This document shows, one piece after another, positions 36,101 through 45,086 of a stretch of DNA of 62,170 nucleotides. A model generated the notes under the pieces. That model had not been told where the DNA came from, made no database searches, and saw nothing but the letters and a program-made list of their open reading frames with translations. Every line of letters starts with the position of its first letter. Position 1 is the first letter of the stretch. A program made the translations under genes and the position numbers. Source of the DNA: Tannerellaceae bacterium (GTDB lineage: Bacteria; Bacteroidota; Bacteroidia; Bacteroidales; Tannerellaceae); assembly GCA_031278605.1 (NCBI GenBank), contig JAITKB010000118.1:1-62170 (forward strand), given 5' to 3'.

Positions 36101-36480
36101 CCAGCGGTTTGGCCAGTATTCTTTTGGAGGGTTACAACGGGACGAACCCGAACACCCTGGTACAGGCTGTGCGGAACGCCAACCTTTCCGGGCAAAATTC
36201 GGAGCTTGACTCGCGCTGGGTGTGCGACGGCTCTTATTTGCGCGGCAGTGTGATTCAGTTGGGTTACAACTTCGGGCGCGGGGCGCTTAAGTCTATCGGA
36301 CTATCGGGTCTTCGCCTGTATGCCAGCGTGAACAATGCGTTTGTGCTCCACTCGGATGACTTCAGGGGACTGGATCCCGAAGGCACATCCCAGGGTGACA
36401 ACCAATGGGGGCAGAACATGTTCTTCTTCCAATATCCCAAACCGAGAACCTGGGTTCTGGGCGTGAATGTTACATTTTAA
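33118..36480 (+). CDS. SusC-like TonB-dependent outer-membrane transporter with STN signalling domain
   Basis: 1120 residues. After a signal peptide (about 1-46) comes an STN domain (about 50-122, with TIGEFINQVENQTDYLFVYS), then a carboxypeptidase-regulatory-like beta-sandwich (about 136-207, VSGTVTDAKGETIIGANV), a TonB-box/plug entry EEIVVVGYGTQRKSDVTGS and a full barrel ending in the aromatic WVLGVNVTF. The STN domain is what links this receptor to the FecR/sigma pair directly upstream. With the SusD 16 bp downstream it should form a pedal-bin importer for an oligosaccharide or glycopeptide. No hydrolase lies in this cluster, so its substrate cannot be guessed. Confidence 0.95.
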   Translation: MKKEPLYNLSSFQICHVKKLLNIMRISTSLLFLCLFTSFATNSNSQNANVSINGNQLTIGEFINQVENQTDYLFVYSKNELDVNDVLALRTGKKSVAQCLNEAFTGSDIKYVFDNDYIVLTRKDAPATLVTQQGRNVSGTVTDAKGETIIGANVVIKGTTNGTITDLDGQYTLSGVPSGAVLQVSYIGYLTLDIPVNNQSTVNVVLTEDSQALEEIVVVGYGTQRKSDVTGSIAVATAEDILKTSSFNALAGLKGKASGVNIFTNSGQPGGPTRVMIRGIGTINSSSNPLYVVDGVVMEDFQFLNPNDIERIEVLKDASAAAIYGARGANGVILITSKRGLSGEGVQLSYNGYLGIATPASKMEVMNSEQFMEAMRVSFENNQKWYGGTQTFSVNDPRLFDADGNPLYDTDWQDEATRTAVSHNHQLSIQQGGKNSSVGAFLNYTDQQGVMLNTYMKRLNAKLTYDAKPTSWISTAVNLLVNHTWQNDTDEGGGSQVARRTMIEMPPIFPVKWLDGTWTNSQSTDDFSFEAMANPVHLLTNQERMRQRTQIFGNAALTFHLLPGLDLRTQFGVDAHLRKWKEYYTNDLINISYPTGYAYMSDTQLLYWQEETYLSYVNTFGKHRINAVAGLTWQQRTEGSMSIAVRGFSDNFYGYNNLGVATLPDAPSSSWTQWAMNSYFLRGAYTYNDRYMATLTGRMDGSSKFGRNNKYAFFPAVGLGWLLSNEDFLKDVSSLDQLKLHASYGVTGNSEISSYSSLAIVTGGTYLIDGARQPYTYASRLANPDLKWEKTNQFDIGVNLNLFGNRMNFDVSYYYKLTTDLLLDRPVPHSTGYTSVMDNIGEVANRGVDFMLNTINLKSKDFQWNTTLNLNYNTNEIVKLGENNEDILPGPSWVSGSQTILRVGESVSSFWGYERLGVWTEEERAEAEAAGARVGQAKRSVDKKILGKGIPDFTGSFINTFNYKNLDLTIDLQFVTGVEILQQYSHSAEDRFGYTSGLASILLEGYNGTNPNTLVQAVRNANLSGQNSELDSRWVCDGSYLRGSVIQLGYNFGRGALKSIGLSGLRLYASVNNAFVLHSDDFRGLDPEGTSQGDNQWGQNMFFFQYPKPRTWVLGVNVTF

Positions 36481-36495
36481 TAATCTAAGAATCAT

Positions 36496-38103
36496 ATGGA
36501 CATGAAAAAGATAATATTTGGACTGATTTCTACCGGTCTTTTGGCCTTCTCCACCACCTCTTGCGAGGATTTCCTGGAAGAAAGTCCTAAGAGCAATATG
36601 AGTACGGAGCAGAATTTCGCATCGCCGGCACATGCCGAGAATGCGGTGAATGGCTTATACCGCAAGGGGGTTCCCATGTTTTATGCCGACGGGGGCGTGT
36701 ATATGCCTCAGCGGGCCACGCATGGGGGTTTCCTCTCCGGATTTTTCGACAACGAGTACAAGGGCCAGGAGGTGCTTTGCGACTACAGTCAGAAGTTGTC
36801 CATTACCTCGGGCAACATATCCACGTTTCTGGACGGGGTTTGGGACGAGGCCTACGGGGCGGTTTCCCGTGCCAACACGGCCATAAAGTACATCCCGGAG
36901 ACGCCCGAACTTTCCGAGGGGGATAAGAACCGGCTGTTGGGCGAGGCCAAATTTTTCCGCGCCTTCAATTATTTCTACCTGGTGCGTTATTTCGGCGATG
37001 TGCCTTTGATCCTGGAGCCTTACGAATCCCTGAGCGATATGTACATCGCGCGTAGCGCCACCTCGGAGGTCTATGCGCAGATTGTGAAGGATCTCACCGA
37101 GGCCATTTCCGCTTTGCCTTCCGAGGCTTTTTGCGACAATTCCCACCGCATTGGGCGTTATACGGCCCAGACGGTCTTGGCGCATGTGTATTTGCAGATG
37201 AGCGGTTATCCCTTGCAGGCCAACAACTACGCAGGGGCGGCCTCTGCGGCCAGGGAGGTGATCAACAGCGGGAAACACAGCCTGATTCCCAACGGGGAGA
37301 CGCCGGAGACCAGCGCCTACAACGTCCTGCGTACCGTGGACGATCATCCGGAATACATCTACAATATCGAGTTTGTTACCGGGATTTCCACCAACAACGC
37401 CCGCCTGCAAACCAGCTTGCCGAACATTGCCTCGACCTGGAGCGTCTACAAGTATTCGATTACCAACAACGCCTACCGTCCGGTCCGGGAGTACATGAAC
37501 GTCTACGACAAGACCAAGGACCTGCGCGCGCAGCAGGGGCAGTATTTCTTCTATACCATTACCTACGAAAAGAACGGCGAGGTGATCACCTACGAGATTC
37601 CGGAGGACAAATCCCCGTCGCCCCACCTGTGGTATGAAGCGGATGCGGCCTTGAATACGGGCAATTGCGACAAGGACTTTACCATTTACCGTTACGCGGA
37701 GGTGTTGCTGATTGCGGCCGAGGCCATTGCGCAGTCCGAGGGGGTTACGGCCGAGGCGGTGCGATACCTTACGGACGTTCGCGCCCGCGCCTATACGTCT
37801 ACGCCCCGTGCGGAGATTGAATCCTCGCTGCAGGCCCTTGACCGGGAGGCGTTTGTCCGGGAGGTGTGGCTGGAGCGGATGCGTGAGCTGGTTTTCGAGT
37901 TCCGCACATGGGACGACATTCAGCGTACCCGTTTGTATCCGGTCACTTCGGAGGCCGCGCCCGGCAAAGCGACGTTTGTGAACGTGGTGGGCGCCATCAA
38001 TCCCTGGGGACAAGTCTTTAAGGAAACGCATTTGTTATGGCCGATTTCGGCGAACGAATTGCAACGCAACCCGGCTTTGACGCCGAATCCGGGTTACAAT
38101 TAA
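36496..38103 (+). CDS. SusD/RagB-like surface glycan-binding lipoprotein
   Basis: 535 residues. The lipoprotein signal peptide ends STTSC (Cys near 23), and the mature start CEDFLEESPKS is acidic, fitting surface exposure. SusD features are the tetratricopeptide-like helices (AYGAVSRANTAIKYIPE, GEAKFFRAFNYFYLVRYFGDVPL) and the C-terminal RMRELVFEFRTWDDIQRTRLY ... LWPISANELQRNPALTPNPGY. It is paired with the STN-type SusC just upstream. Two ATGs six bases apart (36496 and 36502) are possible starts. A large hairpin follows the stop. Confidence 0.95.
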   Translation: MDMKKIIFGLISTGLLAFSTTSCEDFLEESPKSNMSTEQNFASPAHAENAVNGLYRKGVPMFYADGGVYMPQRATHGGFLSGFFDNEYKGQEVLCDYSQKLSITSGNISTFLDGVWDEAYGAVSRANTAIKYIPETPELSEGDKNRLLGEAKFFRAFNYFYLVRYFGDVPLILEPYESLSDMYIARSATSEVYAQIVKDLTEAISALPSEAFCDNSHRIGRYTAQTVLAHVYLQMSGYPLQANNYAGAASAAREVINSGKHSLIPNGETPETSAYNVLRTVDDHPEYIYNIEFVTGISTNNARLQTSLPNIASTWSVYKYSITNNAYRPVREYMNVYDKTKDLRAQQGQYFFYTITYEKNGEVITYEIPEDKSPSPHLWYEADAALNTGNCDKDFTIYRYAEVLLIAAEAIAQSEGVTAEAVRYLTDVRARAYTSTPRAEIESSLQALDREAFVREVWLERMRELVFEFRTWDDIQRTRLYPVTSEAAPGKATFVNVVGAINPWGQVFKETHLLWPISANELQRNPALTPNPGYN

Positions 38104-38166
38104 TGGAAGAATCTGTTTTGAGTATATATTTCATTCGTTGTATTTATTAGTTTTATAACAAGGTTC

Positions 38167-38215
38167 GTGGTTAGTGGTTTGCGGCTGTTGTCGCCGATCG
38201 CTAACCACTTTCTTT
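38167..38215 (+). terminator. large hairpin after susD, possible terminator
   Basis: Arms GTGGTTAG (38167-38174) and CTAACCAC (38201-38208) with a short inner stem in the loop, followed by TTTCTTTGG. The hairpin spans exactly 42 bp, the same as the repeat period in the array that follows, so it may be an outlying unit of that array. Confidence 0.4.
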
Positions 38216-38222
38216 GGATCAC

Positions 38223-38735
38223 GACCTTCGCGCCGGGCTGCGGGAAGGTCTATTTTTTTGCAAAAAAATAAAAGCAGCCCTGCGCGAAGGTCTTGCAAAA
38301 CGACAAAACCTTCCCGCACCCCTGCAGGGGGGTCTTGCACGATGACAAAGTCTTCGCGTAAGGGTGCAGGGCGTTTTTGCAAAATAGCAAAGTCTTCGTC
38401 AAGGGGTGCGCCAGGGTTTGTCACGAGGACAAAACCTTCGTGTAAGGGTGCAAAACGACTTTGTTTTTTTGCAAGACCTTCGTCGGGGGGTGCGCGAGGG
38501 TTTCTTTTTTTGCAAAAACCTTCATTTCGGGCTACGGGAGCCTTTTTTTTTTTTCGGAAACCTCCCCTGAGGGTGCAGGAGGACTTTGTCATCGTAGCAA
38601 AGTCTCCGTGTACCCTTACACGGAGACTTTGTCATTTTGCAAAAACGCCCTGCAGCCTTACACGGGGACTTTGTCATCGTGACAAACACCCCTGCAGCCT
38701 TACACGGGGGTTTTGTCATTTTTCAAGACCTTGCA
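38223..38735. repeat. inverted hairpin array, about 11 units of 42 bp on average
   Basis: Units consist of a hairpin (idealised arms GGACTTTGTC / GACAAAGTCC, with many changes) and a linker of the type TTCGTGTAAGGGTGCAG. Units on the left (to about 38612) read forward. From 38617 on they read as the reverse complement. The two halves meet in a perfect 15-bp inverted repeat with a 4-nt loop: CAAAGTCTCCGTGTA (38598-38612) and TACACGGAGACTTTG (38617-38631). Stems vary together, e.g. GGTTTGTC/GACAAAACC in one unit and GACTTTG/CAAAGTC in another. The first element is GACCTTC/GAAGGTC at 38223-38250. It fills the convergent gap between susD and the 826-residue protein gene, stopping 7 bp before the latter's stop codon. 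Confidence 0.85.
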
Positions 38736-38741
38736 TCACCC

Positions 38742-41222
38742 TTACCGCAGGTGCGGATTGACCGGAATGACGCAGGGATGAATCGTGAGGGTATAGCTGA
38801 CGGACGTGCCGGCGCAGCCGTTGTTGTACGGGGTGACCGTGATGGTCGCCTGCCCGGCGCCAAGGGCCGTGAACTCCGGCTGATTGCCCGATCCTCCCGC
38901 CGCCAGGCCTATGGAGGGATTGCTGTTGACCCACGAAAACGTGAGGCCGGGGGTCGACGAGGTAAAGACCGTGGAGGATACCGGGGTGTTGACACAAGCC
39001 TCCTTGTTGTTGGGGGTGTTGAGCGTGGGCGTTGGGATCACGCGGATCAAAACCGGAGCGCTAAAGGTCGTGCCGCAGTCGCCGGTGACTCCCCGGCGAA
39101 AATACGTGTCGGCCGTCAACGCCCCGGGACTGTACGATGCGCCCGACAGGGCTCCGGGAATATCGCTCCAGGAAACCCCGTCCGCACTCTGCTGCCACTG
39201 ATAGGCGTAGGTGCCGGATGCGCCCCCGGGGGCGGTGAGCTGCGTCAGGGGGGCGGGCGTTGTATGGTAACAGATGGTTTGCGCCGAGCCGATGCTACCG
39301 GGCGTCAGGGCCGCAGCGACGGTCACGACGACCTCTTTGCGTTTTCCCGCTTTCGTTTCGCACACCCCCTGGCCCGAAATGCTTACGTAGTAGCCGGTGG
39401 TGGAGGATAAGGCGGGCGTCGCAAAAGTCGCCCCCGTGAAAAGCGCCTCGGTGGAGGTTTGCGAAGCGTACCATTTAAAAATCGGATCGGCCAGGGCGGC
39501 GCTCGAGGCCGTCAAGTTCGTTGTAAGCCCCTGACAAACCGAGAGGCTGCCGTCGATACCGATCACGGAAGCCTCCAAGGCATTGTCCATCCATACGTAA
39601 CCGGTGTAGACGGAATCCACGCTCGCCCCGGCGTAACGCACCGACATCACCAGGGAATCCTTGCCGCAGTGGAAAAGCGAAGCCGGGAAAGAAAGCGTAT
39701 GATTCATGTTGGTGTTCTCGGTAACGCCCGTATAAGGCACGTTGTGGATGAGCCAGCGGATTTGCGTAAAGGAACGCTCCAGGGTACGCTTCACGGTGAT
39801 CACATCGGCCGGCACAAAGGTATGCGTGGAGGCCTCCGTGGCCGAGTAATAGGTGTCGGAGGAAGGTTGCGTCTTGGTGGCAATGGTGAAGTAGTTCTGA
39901 AGGTTAAAAGCCCCGGACCCGGCAGAGTAGATGTAGGTCTCGGCCGGTCCGTAGCCCGTCATGTAGGCAATAAAGCCGGAAGGGTTGAGCAGTTCGATCA
40001 TCACATCGTCCGTGTTTGCGTACTGCCGCGAGGCGATCACGTAGTTGGAGTTGGAGGTGTTGGTATAGAAGGTTAGCCCGGGGGTTGTGACCACCCCGTT
40101 GCGCGTTTCCCGGATAATCATGTTCTGCTGCGAGCCTGCCCGTATCATAATGTCCAACTGATGCAGGGTTATCACACTGCTTCCCGCGGCGATAAAGGGA
40201 GTAAGCGTCGCCTGGGTTACGAGCTGTTCTACGGGACTCCACCATTTAATGGTAGGCGCGTAGCCCAGGAGGTGGTTCACGATGATGGGTTTGTCCGAGG
40301 TCAGCGCAACCGGCACGGACGAGTTGTTGACATGTACGGTCGTGTCGAGCCAGAAGGAATTCGTTTGGTGACGGGTCAGGGGAATCGTCGTGGTGGTGGC
40401 CCCCACTTTTTTGGTTACGGTGGTGCCGTCTTCCAGGGCCAGAAGGACCACTTTGTCGCGTGTGTTTGCCGTACTATACTTCGGGCTCAGGTTCCACAGG
40501 AAGAAATTCTTCCCGGCCGTATGCGTGGGATAGAGTTGCTCGTAGTTATGGTCGCAAGCGCCTGTTGTCACCTGGCTGCCGCAACGGCAACTGCTGAAAA
40601 CGGCTACATTCTCATTCGATTCTACCGTATAACCGGTGAGGTCTCCCGAGACGACGTAATGATACACCGGACTGGCCGTATTGGTAGCCCGGTCGCTGAC
40701 GACAGCCGTGCCGGCCGCATTGCGTATGGTAAAAACGGTGCCGGCCGTGGGCGCTATGACCGTGACATACGAGTCACCGCTGTTGCCGATTAGCGTATAA
40801 TCCGTCCCCCAGGTTGTTACGGGCAGTATGGCCGTAGCGTCGGTTGTATACACGAACATATTGAGCGCATAGACGCCGATGTTTTGCGTTGAGGTGATGT
40901 GCAACATCCGATTGGATGCGCCGGTGGACATATTGTCGCTATAGGTTTTGCTCTTATCCGTGTCTCTGGTATAGACCCCGGGGGTATATTGCACATGATT
41001 GTCCAGGTACGTGCCATCCCCGTACTGGGCGGTAATGTAGCAGGTGTTTGCCACGACGTAGCGCACCTGGCAAACATTGTCGGTATTGTTGTTATTACTC
41101 GTAAACGTCACATAAAAATCCGTCCCTTCCGTTGCACTGTTCTGTGCGCGGGCCGAGAGCAGGGGCAAACCAAAGAGGATAGCCCACAGGCTTATGCTCC
41201 GGAGCGAATGAAGCGGCTTCAT
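38742..41222 (-). CDS. secreted IgGFc-binding-like protein with Ig-like repeats
   Basis: 826 residues. The start at 41222 gives a signal peptide (MKPLHSLRSISLWAILFGLP region, cleaved after ARAQ near 30); the longer frame overlaps the upstream gene. Residues about 35-420 look like the IgGFc-binding N-terminal domain (EGTDFYVTF, ITSTQNIGVYALNMF, TDATAILPVTTWGTDY, NENVAVFSSC). The remainder contains two or three Ig-like/PKD-like modules (WYASQTSTEALFTGATFATP; YAYQWQQSADGVSWSDIPGA; FTALGAGQATITVTPYNNGCAGTS). There is no recognisable C-terminal sorting domain, so surface anchoring is uncertain. Its start overlaps the preceding gene's stop by 4 bp, forming a two-gene operon. Likely an adhesin or matrix protein; true IgG binding is not implied. 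Confidence 0.75.
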   Translation of the reverse strand: MKPLHSLRSISLWAILFGLPLLSARAQNSATEGTDFYVTFTSNNNNTDNVCQVRYVVANTCYITAQYGDGTYLDNHVQYTPGVYTRDTDKSKTYSDNMSTGASNRMLHITSTQNIGVYALNMFVYTTDATAILPVTTWGTDYTLIGNSGDSYVTVIAPTAGTVFTIRNAAGTAVVSDRATNTASPVYHYVVSGDLTGYTVESNENVAVFSSCRCGSQVTTGACDHNYEQLYPTHTAGKNFFLWNLSPKYSTANTRDKVVLLALEDGTTVTKKVGATTTTIPLTRHQTNSFWLDTTVHVNNSSVPVALTSDKPIIVNHLLGYAPTIKWWSPVEQLVTQATLTPFIAAGSSVITLHQLDIMIRAGSQQNMIIRETRNGVVTTPGLTFYTNTSNSNYVIASRQYANTDDVMIELLNPSGFIAYMTGYGPAETYIYSAGSGAFNLQNYFTIATKTQPSSDTYYSATEASTHTFVPADVITVKRTLERSFTQIRWLIHNVPYTGVTENTNMNHTLSFPASLFHCGKDSLVMSVRYAGASVDSVYTGYVWMDNALEASVIGIDGSLSVCQGLTTNLTASSAALADPIFKWYASQTSTEALFTGATFATPALSSTTGYYVSISGQGVCETKAGKRKEVVVTVAAALTPGSIGSAQTICYHTTPAPLTQLTAPGGASGTYAYQWQQSADGVSWSDIPGALSGASYSPGALTADTYFRRGVTGDCGTTFSAPVLIRVIPTPTLNTPNNKEACVNTPVSSTVFTSSTPGLTFSWVNSNPSIGLAAGGSGNQPEFTALGAGQATITVTPYNNGCAGTSVSYTLTIHPCVIPVNPHLR

Positions 41223-41650
41223 GGCTGTTTGCTGTAAACGGTGGATACCCGGTAGGTATAGGGAGGCTCCATGCCCAGGAGGTATTGCTGCATGAAATAC
41301 AGTTTGCCGTTCTCTATTCGGTAGTTGACGGTTATCGGGGCGGCCGTGAAGGCAATCGTCAGGCGATTCCCCGTCAAGGCATAGGTTCCGTGGCGTCCGC
41401 ATCTGCAATCCTCGGCAGCATCCCAGGCGCCGAGGCTTAAGCGATCCGCCTTGAACTCCAGAATTTCCGAAAGCATATCGGATACCTCATGCTTTATGGC
41501 ATGGATTGCTACCTCCACCGTATCGCTACCGGTGATTCTTACCGCCGAGGCATTTTCCAGCCTCCATGTACCTTCCAGGGATGATGATTGTGCGTAGGCC
41601 GAAGCCAGGGTAATGCAACAGAAAAATGTAAAAAAGTAAGTAGACTTCAT
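41219..41650 (-). CDS. small secreted protein, possibly lipocalin-like
   Basis: 143 residues with a signal peptide cleaved after SAYAQ (about residue 21). The mature part starts LEGTWRLENASA, the usual opening strand of lipocalin-like barrels in Bacteroidota, and continues with alternating strands (GTYALTGNRLTIAF, ITVNYRIENGKLYFMQQY). One Cys pair, DCRCGRHG, is in the middle. I do not recognise a specific family. It is the first gene of an operon with the IgGFc-like protein, overlapping it by 4 bp, so the two probably act together at the cell surface. Confidence 0.7.
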   Translation of the reverse strand: MKSTYFFTFFCCITLASAYAQSSSLEGTWRLENASAVRITGSDTVEVAIHAIKHEVSDMLSEILEFKADRLSLGAWDAAEDCRCGRHGTYALTGNRLTIAFTAAPITVNYRIENGKLYFMQQYLLGMEPPYTYRVSTVYSKQP

Positions 41651-41963
41651 GTCTGTAAAGGATTAAATTCAAGTTAGTGTTAGTTTTCTTTGCTTCTCAT
41701 AACGTTGCCGTGAATCTTCCGAATCATTGCAACGCAAATAAACGGAATAGGGATAATTTTTCCAAATAAAATCAACCCCATCGCGCTTCGGCCGGGTGTT
41801 TTTTTCGTGATTCCCCCCGTTCGCTTAGCAGAATCGTCTAATATCGCCTCACGAAACAGGTTTGCATACAATTATCGTATTGTTTTGGATGATTTTGCTG
41901 TGTCGTTTCTTCCTTTATCACTTCCTTCGGCCTTCCTTTCATTAATCACGTAAATTATAAATA
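41651..41963. other. divergent intergenic region, nothing identified
   Basis: 313 bp between the small secreted protein (minus) and the second SusC (plus). It must hold two divergent promoters. I see AT-rich stretches but no full -33/-7 pair, no operator palindrome like the one at 2667-2691, and no convincing gene. A 63-codon minus-strand frame (41680-41871) has no ribosome-binding site or known motif. Confidence 0.6.
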
Positions 41964-44900
41964 ATGAACAAACAAATGAAAATTCTCACAACAAGCTACC
42001 ATCGGTTCTTAGCACTGATGTGTATCTTTTTTTGCGTTGGCTTGCCGGCCTTTTACCTGTCGGCACAGCAAAACCAAACGGTAACCGGCGTGACGCTTGA
42101 CGCCGACGGGATCGCCCTGCCCGGCGTCAATGTCGTGGAAATAGGCACGGCCAACGGGACAACAACCGGACCGGACGGGGAATTTGCACTCACCTTGTCG
42201 AGGGCCAATGCCGTGTTGCAGTTCTCCTATGTGGGTTTCCTGACGCAGGAAATTGCCCCGGGAAACCGAACCACGCTCTCCGTGCGCATGAGCGAAGACT
42301 CCAAACTGATGGACGAAGTCGTCGTGATTGGCTACGGGACGCAAAAGAAAGTGGATGTGACCAGCGCGGTCTCCAGCGTGAAATCGGAAGATTTTAACCG
42401 GGGAGCCATCCTGGATGCCGGGCAACTGATACAGGGGAAAGTGGCCGGCTTGCAGATCTCCTTGCCCACGGGCGATCCCACGCAAACCACCTCCGTGATG
42501 CTGCGCGGTAATTCCACCCTGATGGGTACAATCGAACCCCTGATCCTGGTAGACGGCATCCCCGGTTCGTTCACCACCGTGGCGCCCGAAGATATTGAAT
42601 CCATTGATGTGCTGAAGGACGGTTCGGCCACGGCCATCTACGGCACGCGAGGCACCAACGGCGTGATTATCATCACCACCAAAACCGGCGGACGACGCGA
42701 TACCCCGGCCACCATCGAATACAACGGATACATTTCCGCCTCGGAATTTGCACGGACCGCCGACTTCATGACCGCCGAGGATCTGCGCCAACGCCTGGCC
42801 GCAGGATACAGCTTCTCCGGCGCCAACGACCAGGATTACGGCGCAAGCACCGACTGGCTGAAGGAAATCAGTCGCACGGGATTCGTGCAGTCCCACAACC
42901 TCACCTTTCGCGGAGGCGGACGACAAACCAATCTGTTGGGCAACCTCACCTACGAGGATCGAAAAGGTACGTTTCGGAGTTCGTACGTGGAAAATCTGCG
43001 TGCACGCTTTGAAATGGCACACCGCATGTTCGACGACAAACTGATCACCAACCTCTCGGCCATCGCCTCCCAGCGCACACAGCCCGTGGGAACCATCGAC
43101 GGCACGTACTATACGCCGGGAGGGTTCGACGGCGAGGTGTATCGTCATGCCCTTATCCAAAATCCCACCCAGCCCGTATACGACGCGGACGGCGCCTACG
43201 TGGAACGTCCGGTGTATTTCTACAACAATCCCGTCTCGCTACTCAATGAACGGATCAGCGAAAACGTGGCCCGCAACCTGCGTTTCACCGGAAGCATGGA
43301 ATTTCGCCCCGTGGAAAGCCTTACCTTCAAGGCCATGTATACGCGCAAACAACAGAACGCAACAGCCGGAAGTTATGTGACCAAACTGCATCCCACCACT
43401 ACGGAAAGCGGATACAACGGGCAAGCCTACCGCTACGCCAGGGCCGAAGAATCCAACCTGGTGGAGCTGACGGCCAACTGGCAACAAAGCATCAACCAAC
43501 ATACCCTCTCGGCCATCGCGGGCTATAACTACGAAGACAATACGTACGAAGAATTTAACATCATCAACCGCAATTTCGATACCGACAGTTATACCTACAA
43601 CAAGATTGAAGCCGGTATGGCCCTGAAGCAGGGCGTGCAGGGTACCGGCGTCCGCTCCTATAAAAGCAGCGACAAGCTGATTGGCCTCTTTGCACGCGCT
43701 ACCTACAACTTCGATGACCGCTACCTGCTCATGGTGTCCCTCCGTCGCGAAGGCTCCTCCAGGTTCGGAGCCGACCACAAGTGGGGATATTTCCCCGGCG
43801 TCTCGGCCGGCTGGCGCCTGAACGAAGAAGCCTTCATGCAGGACCTCGACTGGCTCAACAACCTCAAGCTACGCGCCGGATACGGCATCACGGGGATCAA
43901 CATCCGTTGGCCTTACGTATCGCTGGCCTCGCTCAACTACGACGGATACTTCCTCTACGACGGAGCCTGGATCTACACGCTCAAACCCGTGCGCAACCCG
44001 AATCCGAACCTGCAATGGGAGAAGAAATACGAGTATAACCTGGGGGTCGACTTTGACTTCTTCAACGGACGCCTGGGAGGTTCCATCGACGCCTACCAAC
44101 GCGACACGCGGGATGCCCTGTGGGATTATTCCGTACCCGTCCCCCCGTATCAGTACAATACGATTACGGCCAATGTGGGGCAGATAGAAAACCGCGGGGT
44201 GGAAATCCTCCTGAACGCCGTACCGGTGCAGCTCAAAGACCTGGTATGGAATACCAACGTGTCTTTCTCCACCAATACCAACAAGCTGGTGTCCATATCC
44301 AACGACCAGTTTCAGATGGCGACGGACTATTTCTATCCCTCGGAAGGACATACCGGAGAGCCGATCCAAACCTATACACACCGGGTAAAGGTGGGCGACC
44401 CGATCGGGAACTTCTACGGCCTTAAATCCGTGGGTCTCTCCGGCGAAGAAGGCAGCGAAGGCAAATGGGTGGTGGAACGCCTCCAATGGGACGAGAACAA
44501 AAAGAACATCATCGGACGCTATTACGACCTGGCCGAGAATGCTTCCGACGAAGACAAGCAGATCCTGGGCAACGGCGTGCCGACACGCTACCTGAACTGG
44601 AACAACCAGGTGCGCTACAAGAACCTCGACCTGTCGGTGACGATGCGTGGCGCCTTCGGCTTCCAGATCCTGAACTACCAGAAAATGTATTACGCTAACC
44701 CTACCATACAGTACAACATCCTCAACGAAGCCTTCGATCTTCACCCGGTGGTAGACCTGACCACGGGCAAGCCTACCGGGCAGACGGCGATCATCAACGA
44801 TTCGCAACGTTACCTGAGCGAATACATCGAAGACGGCGACTATTGGAAAATTGATAACCTGACGCTGGGATTCACCTTCACCAACCTGATCAACTCCAAA

Positions 44901-45071
44901 TATGTGAAGAACCTCCGCGTATACGCCTCCTGCATGAACCTTGCTACCTTCACCGGCTATACGGGCATCGATCCCGAAGTGCAAATGACGGGCCTGGCGC
45001 CCGGAACCGACAGCCGCGATAAATATCCCACGATTCGTTCCTATACCTTTGGAATCAATGTAACATTCTAA
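41964..45071 (+). CDS. SusC-like TonB-dependent outer-membrane transporter (no STN domain)
   Basis: 1035 residues. Signal peptide about 1-35, then the carboxypeptidase-regulatory-like domain (about 38-110, TGVTLDADGIALPGVNVVEI), TonB box/plug start DEVVVIGYGTQKKVDVTSAVSSV and a full barrel ending RSYTFGINVTF. It lacks the STN domain of the SusC at 33.1 kb, so it is not expected to signal to a FecR/sigma pair. It is followed by SusD (15 bp) and GH127 (1 bp after that), a compact utilisation locus for beta-L-arabinofuranosyl glycans, inferred from the enzyme. Confidence 0.95.
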   Translation: MNKQMKILTTSYHRFLALMCIFFCVGLPAFYLSAQQNQTVTGVTLDADGIALPGVNVVEIGTANGTTTGPDGEFALTLSRANAVLQFSYVGFLTQEIAPGNRTTLSVRMSEDSKLMDEVVVIGYGTQKKVDVTSAVSSVKSEDFNRGAILDAGQLIQGKVAGLQISLPTGDPTQTTSVMLRGNSTLMGTIEPLILVDGIPGSFTTVAPEDIESIDVLKDGSATAIYGTRGTNGVIIITTKTGGRRDTPATIEYNGYISASEFARTADFMTAEDLRQRLAAGYSFSGANDQDYGASTDWLKEISRTGFVQSHNLTFRGGGRQTNLLGNLTYEDRKGTFRSSYVENLRARFEMAHRMFDDKLITNLSAIASQRTQPVGTIDGTYYTPGGFDGEVYRHALIQNPTQPVYDADGAYVERPVYFYNNPVSLLNERISENVARNLRFTGSMEFRPVESLTFKAMYTRKQQNATAGSYVTKLHPTTTESGYNGQAYRYARAEESNLVELTANWQQSINQHTLSAIAGYNYEDNTYEEFNIINRNFDTDSYTYNKIEAGMALKQGVQGTGVRSYKSSDKLIGLFARATYNFDDRYLLMVSLRREGSSRFGADHKWGYFPGVSAGWRLNEEAFMQDLDWLNNLKLRAGYGITGINIRWPYVSLASLNYDGYFLYDGAWIYTLKPVRNPNPNLQWEKKYEYNLGVDFDFFNGRLGGSIDAYQRDTRDALWDYSVPVPPYQYNTITANVGQIENRGVEILLNAVPVQLKDLVWNTNVSFSTNTNKLVSISNDQFQMATDYFYPSEGHTGEPIQTYTHRVKVGDPIGNFYGLKSVGLSGEEGSEGKWVVERLQWDENKKNIIGRYYDLAENASDEDKQILGNGVPTRYLNWNNQVRYKNLDLSVTMRGAFGFQILNYQKMYYANPTIQYNILNEAFDLHPVVDLTTGKPTGQTAIINDSQRYLSEYIEDGDYWKIDNLTLGFTFTNLINSKYVKNLRVYASCMNLATFTGYTGIDPEVQMTGLAPGTDSRDKYPTIRSYTFGINVTF

Positions 45072-45086
45072 AAACCGATAAGTAAA

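Noticed and set aside
38131..38761. Overlapping minus- and plus-strand frames through the 38-kb array
   Set aside because: They are low-complexity, repeat-driven frames on both strands with no known motif; the hairpin and linker structure explains the sequence better.
38742..41408. Longer start for the IgGFc-like protein at 41408
   Set aside because: It would read through the upstream secreted-protein gene; the ATG at 41222 gives a signal peptide and the usual 4-bp ATGA overlap.
41680..41871. 63-codon minus-strand frame in the divergent region
   Set aside because: No ribosome-binding site, no recognisable motif, and it overlaps where promoters for both neighbouring genes must lie.
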